Assembly (NCBI RefSeq): GCF_963678635.1 | Contig: NW_026971317.1 | Span: forward strand, 58,508 to 122,507 | Direction of reading: 5' to 3' | From: Symsagittifera roscoffensis | Lineage: Eukaryota > Xenacoelomorpha > Acoela > Convolutidae | Length of the DNA stretch: 64,000 nt | In this document: in pieces, positions 24,978-36,955 of the stretch | Numbering within the stretch: position 1 is the first letter of the stretch | Layout of the letters: each line of letters starts with the position of its first letter | Position numbers and translations under genes: made by a program | Notes under the pieces: model-generated | Databases searched by the model: none | What the model was told of the DNA's origin: nothing | Seen by the model: only the letters and a program-made list of their open reading frames with translations

Positions 24978-27781
24978 ATCCAGTTTGGAAAGGAAACCGT
25001 TTAGTAGATATGGTTTAATTTCTTCAGGCGAGCACCTGAAAAATGGCCAGCTATGGAAAAGACATGTAAGAACTGCAAATATCTAAATAATTTAGCAAAA
25101 GAGACAGAAGAGGCAGTAAGTTCAGACGAGGAGTGTTTTTTGATAAAAGACTTTAACATGCGATGGTTTCAAAACAATAAAAATCAGAACCACATCAACA
25201 AAACAAATTGAATGGTCTATATAGAGATTGATGAACAATAACGAAACCTTTTGAAGAAAAAAATCTGAAAAAAGATCTAGTGGTAAAGAAAAACTACAAA
25301 AAACAAGATCCACAAATAAATTAAAGAAATCGTTGGAAATGTTGGTTAATGTTGACAACTAGATTATGAGTATGACTGTTGACCCTGAAATTCTGCAATG
25401 GTTTCTGAATTGGTCAACTAAGAAACAAAAGGAAAAAGAAAACAAGCGAAATTCAGTCCAGCTGAAAAGTGGAACTTGCAAGTGCATTTATCAGTTGTAA
25501 CACATACCCAATTATGATACACTGAGTCTCGGAAGGGAGTATTCGTTCAGCGGACTGGGAAGTGTTCACAGAAAAAGGCAGTATATAAAGTTTGAGTCTA
25601 GATTTGCATATCAAAGTGATGATCAGAGCTACAGAGAAAACGGCTCCTGAACAAAGACCGAGTATTGATCTCTATGCGAGCAGTCAAAAGAATGGAAACA
25701 GCATTATATATGAGAATCTAAGCTGTTTCTGATTGTCTAGGGGACACTGAAAATATGTTGTTTTTTCAAGTAAAAGTATTCCTTGTTTTCCGCTGAAAAA
25801 TGGAAGAAGTATATCTACACAAATTCATGAGAAGGTTCAACATAAGCAAATTGCTAGTCTCAGAAGGTCAGAAGGAATGCCTACAAAAATGTAAAAGTGA
25901 AGGCTTCCTTGCCCGATTGTTATAACAGTTAAATAGATGATTCATTAAAACTGACGCTAATTAAAACCAATTAATAGACAGTTGAATAAAAATAAGAATC
26001 AAATGCCTAGAAAAGAAGAACTGTTGGACGGGTAAGCTAGATTGTAGTTTCAAATTGGCTGCAGAAACAGCCTAACAGCGAGATTTCAACACAGTTGGGC
26101 TGAGCGCAATAGGCCCGTTTGTGCTCCCTACAAACGTCTATAGTCTAAGTGACATGTCAGCAGTTCCACAATGCAATGAATATAATCACTAACAGATCCA
26201 AAAACAAATTTTGCGTTTCAAGGATAACTTATTTGTTTCAAAAAACTGTTCAAAAAAAGTATCTCAATTGGTTCGAAAGAACTGTCGCGCCTGTTGGCCG
26301 AGTTGATTTCCAAAGACAGGTGGCTGCATCGCTTTTGCAGAATTGTTGAAAGCAACAGTCGTCAAAGCTTCGAGCTCATGAGCCCAAATACCATTCTACT
26401 ATAAAACCAGATGGCAGTGCTAGATGACTGCATTCCGGTTGACTGTCATTTAGCAGTCAGCTGGCAACTGAGGCCAGCGGTAACCAAAAGAATTGATTGC
26501 TGTCAATCGTGCCAAGAGGCTATGCTGGATGTGTCCAAATAATTGTCGTGGACCCAAAGGCAAAAAAAAAACATTTTGATATTAACTAGCACTAGAACCA
26601 TCAGTTTCTACCGAGTGCTGATCTGGGAGCACTAGAAAGAAAAATAGCGAGACACACTTTTACTTCAAAGATGGGGATTGCTGAACTACAGGGTACTTCT
26701 AAGTTTGAGACAATGATGTCCCCAGTTGAACAATAAAAAAAGCGATGAACTATGAGCAAAGAAAAAAAATCGCAATTGCGTTTGAAAACACAAATTCAGA
26801 AGCTGAGAAACAAGTAGTTTTGCCTCGACGCCAATCATAACGAAGCAAGAGTCCAAATTGGCAGGTGGCAGTTGGAACCACAACAACAGAAGATCATATA
26901 GAGATCAGGTCGGGACGACCAAACCATTTTCAGGAACTGCAGTAGATCCGGTTTGGAAAAGGAACCGTGTAATAGATGTTTCTGAGTTGGTCAACTAAGA
27001 AACATGAATGGAAAATGACATCGGGCGAAATTCAATCCAGCTGAAAAGTGAAATTTACCAGTGCTTTTTTCGATGGCAACTTTTTTCGATTATGATACAC
27101 GGAGGCTCGGAAAGGGATATTCGTTCATAGGGCTGGGATTTTTTAAGAGAAAAAGGCACTAGATAAAATCTGAGTCTAGATTTGCAAACCAAAGTGATGA
27201 TCAGAACTACAAAAAAATCAGCTCCTAACAACGACAGAGGTTTGACGTGCTATTATTTGAGCAGTCAAAAGAAAAGAAACAACTTTTTGATGAGAATCTA
27301 AGAATTGTATGATTGTCTAGGGGAGTCAAAATTCATGTGGTTATTACCAACTTAAAGTATCCAATAATCCCCGCTCAAAAAAGGAAGAAGAATGTCTTTA
27401 CAAATTCTTGAAAAGGTTCATCATAAGCAAAATGTTAATCTTAGAAGGTCACAAGGAACAAATTGAAAAATTTAAAAAAGACTGCTTCCTTGCCTGATTG
27501 TAATTATAGTGAAAAAGATGATTCACTATAACTGACGCTAATTGAAAACAACTAATAGGCAGTTTTTTAAAATTAAGTATCAAATGCCCAAAGTAGACGA
27601 GCTGCTAGACGCGTTAGACAGAATTTAGCTTTAAATTGGCTGCAGAAACAGCGTAACAGTGCAATTTCATCAGATTTGGGGGAAGTGCAACAGGATCGTA
27701 TATGCTCTCTATAATGTTCTATGGTCTAGCTGACATGTCAGCAGAGTTCCAGACTGCAATGGATATTATCAATAACAAAGC

Positions 27782-29038
27782 GAATAATCATGGACGAGTG
27801 CCGGTATCAGCTGATTGCCACCACTGGACACATCAAATCATTCATTAATTGTGGTGGTTTTGATCATTTCGGAAAACTTATTAGCCACAAATACAGGCAA
27901 CTTGCTGGTAGAATTCAATCATTGTAGCACAGTAGTACTATTTATTCACTTGAATGATTTTTTCAATTTTAATTGCCAGGGATTTATGAATGTCAAGTCT
28001 CAGACAACTCGCTAAAAATGCTGCTTGGAACTCAAGCTTGGGAATTGAAAGAAATTTCTTCGGCGCTATTCTAGTTTTCCAAAAATTAGAGCAATTTTTT
28101 TCTATATTTGTAACGACGGAGCGACCAAGCAAGAAAGCAACCAAATAAAGGACATCTTGAGAACTGTCATCAAACCTATCGATATCTATTTTTCAAACGG
28201 TGTCGAGGAAAGAGCGAGAGTCTGTTAAACGGCCAAGTTTTGGTCAACCAGTATGCATTTCTAGGAAATTCTTCTGAAGCTCGCCTGACAATGTTTCGCC
28301 CCGTTTTTGGCTAGAAATACACCAAACATCTTTCAGTAAAAGCCGGGCATGACCGGCGACCGGGTCGGATCGAAAACTGATCAAACCAATCGGGTCAAAA
28401 ATTGACGAGAAGTAGCTTAAGACAATGCGCTGCATAAATTGTTTTATGATAAATTTGTTTACGCCACGACTAATAATTGAGGTATCATTTGTGTTGTCTC
28501 ACTTAAAAACTAGTACGTGTGCCGCCATGGAAACGTTTAAACTGATTTACTTTACAGTATAAATCTTGCTGTTTTCAGGATTCAAATTTTCTGCTAAATA
28601 TGGAACGTTGATGACAAACTCGGTTGTTCTAAACCTTCTTTGACTCAACAAACTTACAAGGTATTCGCTCAATTTTAGCCTTGCGTTTAGATCGGCGATA
28701 GAAACTAAGAAGTCAATCATACAAAATTTATCTAGGACAGCAGATGCAGCAGCTGGAAGTGTGTCGTAGTTATCTCTTGCGGTTTGCTGAAGCGCAAACA
28801 TTCTACATGTGTGGGAGTCTCGAGCTCCAAATATATATTTAATCTAAGGAAAAATTAGTCTAATTAGTCTCATTCACAACCATTGTGGGGTCCTCCCCCA
28901 CAAAAAAGGCAAAAAACGTTGATCGATTGCTCCTACAACTAGCAAGAACCTTCCGTCTATGTCATCTAAAGCCGTATAAGTGAATTGTCTGAACTGTAGA
29001 ACTCGTATTGAGCATTGTAGCAGATCAGGACCAACCAA
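27782..29038 (-). pseudogene. BEL/Pao polymerase, 3' part, left of the Polinton
   Basis: The - strand contains Pao RT, connection and RNase H pieces. The RT part reads ALQQTARDNYDTLPAAASAV with a degenerate catalytic loop (CMIDFLVS where YMDD is expected), then AENLNPENSK, at 28801-28547. The connection is VLSYFSSIFDPIGLI (28435-28244). RNase H-like parts (IPKLEFQAAFLASCLR, 28144-27938; KLPVFVAN then INEWFD, 27910-27800) end at the gypsy joint. The upstream part of the same gene lies beyond the Polinton at 51642-53835. Integrase and 3' LTR are absent. Confidence 0.75.
29033..29038 (+). repeat. Polinton target-site duplication, left (AACCAA)
   Basis: AACCAA immediately precedes the element and is repeated exactly at 51636-51641. 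A 6-bp duplication is the hallmark of Polinton integrase. The same six bases sit before the TIR fragments at 1344-1349 and 13539-13544. Confidence 0.9.
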
Positions 29039-29386
29039 AGTAGTATAGCTAATTTACACTGGGATCGGGGGGGGGGGGGTGGTGATCCCGGGAGGGATCA
29101 TTGCGAATAAAAATGAGATCCCAACGCAAATTTTTGAGATCCCATGTAAAAATACTGATCCCATGTAAAGTTTTTCATGATCCCAAATAATAATCCCACA
29201 AACTTGATCCCAATGTATAATTTTTTTAACCAATGATCCTGAATGTAAATTTTTTTTAGGTTGATCGTCCAAATGCCCAGACGGTGTATTTCGTTTTTTT
29301 TGTTCATGCACGAAATTGGAGTGGTATATAAAGTAGTTATAGCGAACGTTTCATGCATGGTATATGAAAGACGCTATGTTTGAAAA
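29039..29386 (+). repeat. Polinton left TIR
   Basis: Matches the reverse complement of 51258-51635 at roughly nine in ten positions by eye. It holds a run of G near 29066-29078, at least six GATCCCA or near-copies in the first 190 bp, and a TATA-like box. A short deletion near 29375 removes the inner bases still present at 13890-13913. Confidence 0.88.
29325..29333 (+). promoter_or_regulatory. TATA-like box inside the left TIR
   Basis: TATATAAAG in the context GTGGTATATAAAGTAG. The equivalent in the right TIR (51325-51332) faces the opposite way, so both point into the element. The nearest genes run outward toward the TIRs, so transcripts from these sites would be antisense to polymerase and protease. 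The functional assignment is tentative. Confidence 0.3.
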
Positions 29387-29666
29387 TTATGAATAGAATC
29401 TGCTTGAAACTTTTATGTATTACTATAGACTGGTCTCTGTAAACGTCTATGTGAAGTACTTTCAGGAAGAAATTGTTCAAGAATTAAATGGAAAACATAC
29501 GTTTCAACGTTAAATTGAATTTTGTCAACTTTGGTTCAAATACAACACCAAATCTTACACGCACACTGGTACACGTTAAAACATAAAACTTGTCTTAAAG
29601 TCAATATTAGATAAGAAGCGTTTGAAGCAAAATTATTTCTGGCTGGGCCACTGAATGCAAATGATG
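29387..29666. other. Non-coding stretch between TIR and PolB 3' end
   Basis: No open frame of note. The sequence is collinear with 13914-14194 in module copy III and probably contains the polymerase 3' untranslated region. I see no clear polyadenylation signal beyond AT-rich sequence. Confidence 0.4.
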
Positions 29667-30419
29667 TTACCCTTTACTGCACAATATTTTACACACTTCA
29701 ACGGCTTCACGATCTAGAAAAGAATTATCTGATAATTCTGAAGACGATTCTGCAGAAGTTTCAGCACTCAAATCGGCAATATCGTCACTGTCAAGGTCAC
29801 TCTCGTTTATCTGATCGAGACGTGTAAATCCAGGATCCGGAGTCTTGAATCCTCTTTCATTTGAGGCTGTTGATATAAGATGGAACAATGAACGATGTAC
29901 ATGTGATTGACTTGTGCTGGGTCAATGAAGCTATCTTGACTATCGTATTGCACATCTTGCGTATAATCCCAGTCTATTTGTGTTCGATCAAGTTCTTGCG
30001 ACATACCATCTAGTATATTCTCTTGATCCCATTCTATTGGTGCGTCACTGTCTTCAAAATGAGCAACCCATGCATCTAGATCGTCATCATCATCACTATC
30101 TCGATCTAACATTTCATCGTTCGCACTATCGGCATGAAATGTGGAGCTGTTATTACCACCACGACTATCGTTTGAAGGCGGTTCTGAAGACTCATTTGAA
30201 GGCTCGATGTAAGCATATGGCAACGTTGAAATGCCATCATCCAATATATACCGTTTATCGTCGAACGATGACAATGCTATTTTATTCGTACGAACAGTAT
30301 TCAGAACATGACGGTCAGATGCAATTCTGGTGTTTTCAGCTCGATAGAGACTAGCCGTCTCAAGAGGTTCTGCATACTTCCGATGAGTGCTGAAAGCTAC
30401 GCTGAAAGATTACGATGAT
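29667..30419 (-). pseudogene. Polinton DNA polymerase B, C-terminal exon with acidic tail
   Basis: The - strand exon starts after the acceptor TTGTATTTAG (30420). It contains the PolB end motif DDKRYILDDGI at about 30260, open into the tail without the stop seen at 14756. The tail runs DRDSDDDDDLDAW, then FEDSDAPIEWDQENILDG, and is strongly acidic. A frameshift near 29920 throws the frame off, and the tail resumes at 29888-29667, ending VCKILCSKG. Tail length and acidity match copy III, so the tail is a real part of the gene. Such a tail could mimic DNA or contact a partner protein, but nothing here shows which. Confidence 0.65.
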
Positions 30420-30948
30420 CTAAATACAAGAATAAATGATTACTAATCGTTTATACATTGACTACTAACTCATAATGATGATTGGGTTAAAAAAATCGAT
30501 ATGATTTTGTGTGGTCTAATGTGTGGTCATAAACATGACTAATTACATTTGCAGATTATGTATTTAAAACATGTGATGATAAGAATTGGAAATTTTCGAC
30601 AAATTTTCGACAATTTGTTTTTTCTCGAAAAAAAATTTTCTTACTTTTTTTTTGACAAATTTTCGACAAATTTTTTTTCGAAAAAAAATTTTTTCCCAAA
30701 TTTTGTTTCGAAAAAAATTTCCCCCCCCCCTGTTTTTTTGACAAATTTTTTTTCGAAAATTTTTTTCCCCAAACTTTCGTTAAATCTTTTTTCGAAAAAA
30801 ATTTTTTGCCAAATTTTTTCAGACAATTTTTTCAAAAAAAATTTTTCCCAAATTTTGGACAAAATTTTTTTTGGGGACAAATTTTTAAAAAAATCTTAAT
30901 TTTTTCGACAAAAATTGATGAGTAATTAAGTAAATGAAGTCCGGGATA
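30420..30948 (-). other. PolB intron region with TTCGAA minisatellite
   Basis: Corresponds to the intron at 14971-15580. It holds about nine imperfect palindromic repeats (30590-30910), including a C-run at 30720-30730. Compared with copy III, about 150 bp spanning the donor and the preceding exon end is deleted. This copy therefore lacks the KPKLYSI segment and its splice donor. Open frames of 62-116 codons on both strands here are repeat by-products. Confidence 0.6.
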
Positions 30949-32760
30949 TTTTTAGAAATCGAATTCGTCAATAATGTCGGATTTGTTTTTCAAAATTTCG
31001 TAAAAATCTGCATTCTTTTCGGTTTCTATTTCGCAAAGCAAACTATCGGTATCGGAGTAAAGCAATCGACACTCAAATTTTGGTTTCATAATTTCGTAGT
31101 GAAACCTATACCTTTCAAATTTAGCGATTTCAAGCACGCATGCTCCTACTATGGTAGGTACATTCCAATTAATGACTCGTGGTGCTGACGTCAATGCCGC
31201 TAAATCATCACAAAATTTTTTAAATGCCTTGAAGTTAAAAGCAGAAATTTGTTGCATTGTTTCTTCAGCGTTATGTACAATATTAACCTTAACTCTTTTT
31301 CTTTTCGATTCGCATGTTTTTCCATATGCAGAACTATTCAACAATTTGTGCAGTGTTTCTTCAAATTTGTTTCGTGCAGCTTTCCTTTTGTTTGTGTTTA
31401 GGGTTATATAGGGTTCTAACCATAGTTCTTGCTTGAACTTTAAAACTCTATGTACTTTCGTTATTTTCAAACCCAGCCAAACATAGAGTTGTAAGAGTTT
31501 GTAATGCACTGTATAATTACTCTTGTTATGCAATGTCTGAAGCAGTTTTTTTACTTTGCCAGGAGCAACTCGATAATTATCATTGCTTTTCATTTGTTCT
31601 GCCAGATCTCCTTGGTAATCACTTAACCACTCCTCTGGCGCCACTTCTTTGGTTGGTGTTAAAGGATAGTCTCGATGGGATTCATGAAGTTCTTGAGGGT
31701 ACTCGAGATCTACTTCAAGAATGAAGCCAATATCTGAATCTTCTGGAGTTGCCAATATTTCATCAAGGCTCGTTTCACTTCTTGTACTAACTTCACCGTC
31801 TTCCTCAACATGGATCAACTCAAAGTCCCGTGCTGGTAATTTATGCATTTGCGTAACATCTCCATATAGACTATTTGCATCCAACATGAAGCCATAAGTT
31901 GTTTTTTCTTGAGGGTTGTACTTTTCATTCATGTAAGGGTTGTTTGCAATGAATTTTCTTTTTTCAAAAACAGATGCTGTCCCACTTCGCATCATACTTT
32001 CCACCATTTCTAAATGCTCTCTTTCCGAAAGAAGTTCAATATCAGCATTACAGATCCTCTTGAAAGCATATCCCGCAAGAATTGACGCAGTAAATTGATG
32101 CGCGCAATCTAATCCGTATCTTGCGTGAGTTATCGAAGGAAACTCTTCAAAAACACATGCGAGAAAAAGAGTATCACATGTGAGATAGAGATTGTGATAT
32201 TGCTCTAAGTTTATGCAATTGAATTTATCGAAGACTGTTTGAGCATGTTTTAAATCTTCTTCACTAACACTGATTTTTCCTCCTAATGAGTTTCCCCATG
32301 CACTGAGTGGTGGCAGATTTTGTTCATCAAACTTTAATCGAGTTGACTCATAGGAATAAGGGTAAAAACCTTTCCTCTTTAGAAGTGCACGAGAACTCTC
32401 ATCAGCTTGTTTGAAGTGTTCATCTAGTATAGAAAACTTATCAGCTGGTAAATTACCAACAAATTTTTGTAACGAAGAATTCAAAAATTTACATGAGTCT
32501 ATGAAGCGCATGTATTCATAAACATTTTGCTTAACACCATTTGCTCGTGTGTAAGTGTCAACCAAAACACCAATGCTTAGTGAGACGTACTTCTCATCTG
32601 TTGCGGGTATGTCTTGGATTGTGCTCGTTGGTTCCAACTCACCCAAAGCCAATTAAATATGGTGATGATCAAAATTTCGTGTATTGTGTCCAACAACTGG
32701 TGTATATCGCACTTTTCGTCGCGCTAGGTTACACTTTGAGTGCGCCCACCCCAGAAATTC
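30949..32760 (-). pseudogene. Polinton protein-primed DNA polymerase B, copy P1 (exonuclease end and palm)
   Basis: This is the longest open frame in the window: 566 codons read down from 32652. It covers the 3'-5' exonuclease region (FIDSCKFLNSSLQ, residues about 49-61; YHNLYLTCDTLFLACVFEEF near 150) and the palm. Motif A DANSLYG lies near residue 255, motif B LNSSAYGKT near 437 and motif C YSDTDSL near 531. All three motifs needed for nucleotidyl transfer are present, and only this copy of the three retains motif C. A stop (TAA for the GAA of P2) just before 32652 cuts off the N-terminus. The 3' side stops after EFDF through a deletion. The joint to P2 is at 32745-32800. Confidence 0.82.
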
Positions 32761-32787
32761 ACCACTGCTTGAACCCACCCTAGGAAT

Positions 32788-35700
32788 TCACCACTGCTTG
32801 AACTTTAAAACTCTATGTACTTTCGTTATTTTCAAACCCAGCCAAACATAGAGTTGTAAGAGTTTGTAATGCACTGTATAGTTACTCTTGTTATGCAATG
32901 TCTGAAGCAGTTTTTTTACTTTGCCAGGAGCAACTCGATAATTATCATTGCTTTTCATTTGTTCTGCCAGATCTCCTTGGTAATCACTTAACCACTCATC
33001 TGGCGCCACTTCTTTGGTTGGTGTTAAAGGATAGTCTCGATGGGATTCATGAAGTTCATGAGGGTACTCGAGATCTACTTCAACAATGAAGCCAATATCT
33101 GAATCTTCTGGAGTTGCCAATATTTCATCAAGGATCGTTTCACTGCTTGTACTAACTTCACCGTCTTCCTCAACATGGATCAACTCAAAGCCCCGTGCTG
33201 GTAATTTATGCATTTGCATAACATCTCCATTTAGATTATTTGCATCCAACATGAAGTCATAAGTTGTTTTTTCTTGAGGTTTGTACTTTTCATTCATGTA
33301 CGGGTTGTTTGCAATGAATTTTCTTTTTTCAAAAACAGATGCTGTCCCACTTCGCATCATACTTTCCACCATTTCTAAATGCTCTCTTTCCGAAAGAAGT
33401 TCAATATCAGCATTACAGATCCTCTTGAAAGCATATCCCGCAAGAATTGACGCAGTAAATTGATGCGCGCAATCTAATCCGTACCTTGCGTGAGTTTATG
33501 CAATTGAATTTATCGAAGACTGTTTGAGCATGTTTTAAATCTTCTTCACTAACACTGATTTTTCCTCCTAATGAGTTTCCCCATGCATTGAGTGGTGGCA
33601 GATTTTGTTCATCAAACTTTAATCGATTTGATTCATAGGAATAAGGGTAAAAACCTTTCCTCTTTAGAAGTGCACGAGAACTCTCATCAGCTTGTTTGAA
33701 GTGTTCATCTAGTATAGAAAATTTATCAGCTGGTGAATTACCAACAAATTTTTGTAACGAAGAATTCAAAAATTTACATGAGTCTATGAAGCGCATGTAT
33801 TCATAGACATTTTGCTTAACACCATTTGCTCGTGTGTAAGTGTCAACCAATACACCAATGCTTAGTGAGATATACTTCTCATCTGTTGCGGGTATGTCTT
33901 GGATTGTGCTCGTTGGTTCCAACTCACCCAAAGCCAATTCAATATGGTGATGATCAAAATGTTGTGTATTGTGTCCAACAACTGGTGTATATCGCACCTT
34001 TCGTCGCGCTAAGTTACACTTTGAGTGCGCCCACCCTAGGAATTCACCACTGTAGTGACAGTGGTGCAAACATTTTGTTTCATCTCCAACAAACTCTGCC
34101 AGGCACAACCAGCATGAGGTGGTTTTATCCTGCTTCAGGATAGATCGATAGCCAATATAGTTTGAGTAGCGATTTTTTTGTTGGTAGATTTGTTTTGCTA
34201 GTATGTGTAACTGCTCGATGAATTTTGGTATACATTTTTCACTACTGTTTAAATCAAAGAAGTATAATTCTGAAGAACCATGTTCAATCGCACACAGAGA
34301 GTAACCAGAGGGTTCATGTTTTTCTAAGATCCTAGACGACGAAGTGTTCGGGTTGTCATTGCATGTGGTTACAGGCTTTAAAAACAAATTGAACTCGAAG
34401 TAGATAACGGCAGGAACAAAACTAAGTGCTGCATAGATGTTGAATTTGTATTTATTGCTACCATCTTCAGAGGATGGCATTTTTATTACTGCAAGTTCAT
34501 GTTCTTGGCATGATCTTTGATGAATCTTGATCGCTCCTCCGCTATAACTTATGTGAAATAGTTCCAACACAGGCGCATGAAGGTCCGGAATTTAAAGTTT
34601 TCGATTTCACATATGAATCTTAACAGGTTAGTTATTAACACGAAATGATGTTTACCTGTCTCAAATAACAACAAAAGATCCATACTGAATGTATCTTCAG
34701 ACTCATTTTTTGATATCAACGTAGGCACCAAGTCTCTTTTTTCATAAAGAAACACATTGACACGAACTTTGTTCAAACGTTCAAATTCGGGTATATCTCT
34801 GAAACTCATTGGGGTTGGAAACTCACCGATTGGTTTTTTGGCGTTGGTCGTTCTGTAGGTTGCAGGGCATGTTTTTTCAACAGCTGTATCTTCGTATCTT
34901 CCAACAATTAAATTCAAACGATAATGAAGGTGATAAGCAGCAGTCATGGTCATCATGGTTGCAAATATTAATTAAATGACTGAATTTTGCAATTTTTAAT
35001 GGTAATATTAAATGTGACCACTTGTTGTAAAACCCATCCGCTTCCGTGTGAAGCAAATGAATGAAGCACTGATTGCATTCTATCGGCCATTTCATAAAAT
35101 GTTACATCCGCAAGTCCTTCCGCTAGAATCGGAACCATAAGGGAATTAACATAAATGTCAACAAGCTCATTTTGAGTGGGGTTGTTCAGATCTTCGTCAT
35201 TGATCACTGACGGTTTTTGTAAACTCAAATTCAATGAAAATTGAACTTTTTGGGGCCATTTGAAACCGTTTGGCAAAAAAAAATTTTGGATTTGTTCTTT
35301 GTGCTTAGACATAAATTCTTCTATATCTGCCTATCATCACCAGGAATAAAAAAAGTTTTCAGGGTACCATTGAATACAGATTCAAATGATTCAATGTCAT
35401 TCACATTCATGTTTGGGGCAATTTTTTCGTTTTTGCTGGTGGATGCAGTATTGTTACTAATAGCGACAGGTAAACTATGAAGAGTAATCATATGGTTTTT
35501 GAGTTCATTGTTAGAAACAAAGCCTAAATTACAATATTCACTTAAATTGGCTATGCTCTCATGAGTTGAAATAAAATGTTGTTCAAGTGAAGATAACATT
35601 AACGATGTGAAAGGGCAATCATTACACCTGTAAATTGGAATATCTTTTTCCATAGCATGAAAAATTTGATCATGTCTGGTTGGGTTAGTTTTAAATGTGA

Positions 35701-35899
35701 AAAACAATGGAGAAAAATTACATTTGTATTTTGCAGGATTCATTATCAAGTGTTCCATAGAAATAGAAGTTTGCAAATAAAATTCGTATTTGTACAAAAT
35801 TTCTAATACATAACACGACTTCATGGGATTGGATGAACTTGAAAATATGCTACATGAAACCCCGCTCAAATTTGAGTTTAAACGGCAATCGCCCGCCAA
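32788..35899 (-). pseudogene. Polinton DNA polymerase B, copy P2 (N-terminus to mid-palm)
   Basis: Reading down from 35899: an N-terminal part with two C2H2-type fingers (KCNF...H..IFH, partly degenerate, and CNDCPF...H..STH). It continues through KWPQKVQFSL and a HGSGWVL motif (35312-34968), then PMSFRDIPEFE and VNVFLYEKRDLVP (34956-34549). Next is an endonuclease VII-like Cys/His cluster (CWLC, HHCHYSG, CN; about 34130-34010), then exonuclease and motif A region (34000-32788). Breaks are a frameshift near 35320, another near 34560, and a deletion of about 100 bp at 33496. It stops before motif B at the 32788 joint. The order of domains matches Polinton polymerases that carry an N-terminal zinc region. 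Confidence 0.78.
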
Positions 35900-36955
35900 A
35901 ATTTGAATTCAATTTAAAAGTCCCGCCAAAAATTTTAATTGCCAATAATTCGTAAAATCTTATTATATATTGATTTTATTCGTTATCATGATCAGATATT
36001 TCTTTCCGATTGGTTTCAGTCCACAAAAATACAAAAAAGAGACAAAACATTAATTAAGTTGTTTAACATTAAAAACAATATTCTGAAAAAAAAACAATTT
36101 CGATTTCTTATTAATGACTTGAACATGTGAACTGAATAGACTACAACATGTCTTTTGGTATGAAGACTGACTAACCATCAATGTGGCAAAGTAAAAAAAC
36201 TCATTAGGCATTATACCTTGAACATCATTATATGTACATTATCATGATGACCCTTTGCTCAAACGTTTCATCGACGACTTAATGTCTCTCACTTAGGTCA
36301 TTTAATTACAATCCATAAAGCAATTTATATGTTTCCGCAAAAAAAATAAAAACAAAACTTGAAAAAAATATATAAACTTTGTACAAAAAATAATGATCTT
36401 CTAAACCAGATGTTGTAGAGTGTCGGCACCCTAGCTCAAAAATGTTCAGCTTGCCGAGAGAAGCAATATGACTGGTCGGAAGACTATATTAGGACCGTGT
36501 AACAAAAAGTTAGAAAATTGAAATAGGAAAAGGCTTTTCGAAAAAGAAATGTCTGTATCTCTTCAGTGGATGCTCTGAAAATAGTCGTGCAATAATCAAA
36601 ATACTGCTCACGACCAGTTAATTAGTTTTGTTCAGAGATCTAAAGACTATAGGACCTCATGTTTACGAGAAAAAAATTTTCACATTTTTCCGAGATTTAA
36701 AAATTCAAGTTCTTTTTTGTATTTTGATTGAAGACTTGTCAAACATTCGGTTATAAAATGACTCATTATGCTCTCCTTTCCTAGCAAGTTGATAAGTGAA
36801 GCATTAGGAGGCAGAGAGTTTCAATTTACAATTTGTTTATACATGAGGACACCAAATGAAAGCTATTAATTATCAATCTGAGTTTCAAGTTTAAATCTTT
36901 ATACACAATAAAACCAAATTCAAATCAATCAATTGCAACCACAGTTTCAAAGTTA
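35900..36955. other. Non-coding spacer upstream of PolB, copy 1
   Basis: No coding frame with supportable content; the 63-codon frame at 35939 has no recognisable features. It is collinear with 41488-42529. It contains repeated CCCGCCAAAATTT-type bases next to the PolB start (35890-35930), a plausible upstream control sequence on either strand. The rest is AT-rich. Confidence 0.5.

Larger units (their letters stand above)
23761..26589 (+). repeat. Ty3/gypsy relic units, long forms
   Basis: Two diverged long units follow the 1.1-kb array. The first has RT N-terminal sequence near 23905, the RT stretch GPYMVPTNFYSLTDMSADF near 24120-24180, an integrase relic at 24400-24600 and gag-leader sequence at 24696-24977. 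The second has equivalent parts near 25900, 26110 and 26400-26560. The relics are collinear with a gypsy pol gene, but integrase sequence is followed directly by gag-leader sequence with no LTR between. Confidence 0.65.
26590..29038. repeat. Duplicated module, copy IV (left flank of the full Polinton)
   Basis: Gypsy relic to 27781, then antisense Pao to 29038, directly against the complete Polinton. Gypsy and Pao meet just after ATCAATAACAAAGC, the same point in all four module copies. This is the parental context of the other copies, because only here does the Polinton continue to its far end. Confidence 0.8.

Noticed and set aside
31151-31411. + strand frames over the polymerase (31151, 31533, 32541, 33826, 38370)
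   Set aside because: Shadows of the - strand polymerase frame; they recur only because the polymerase is duplicated.
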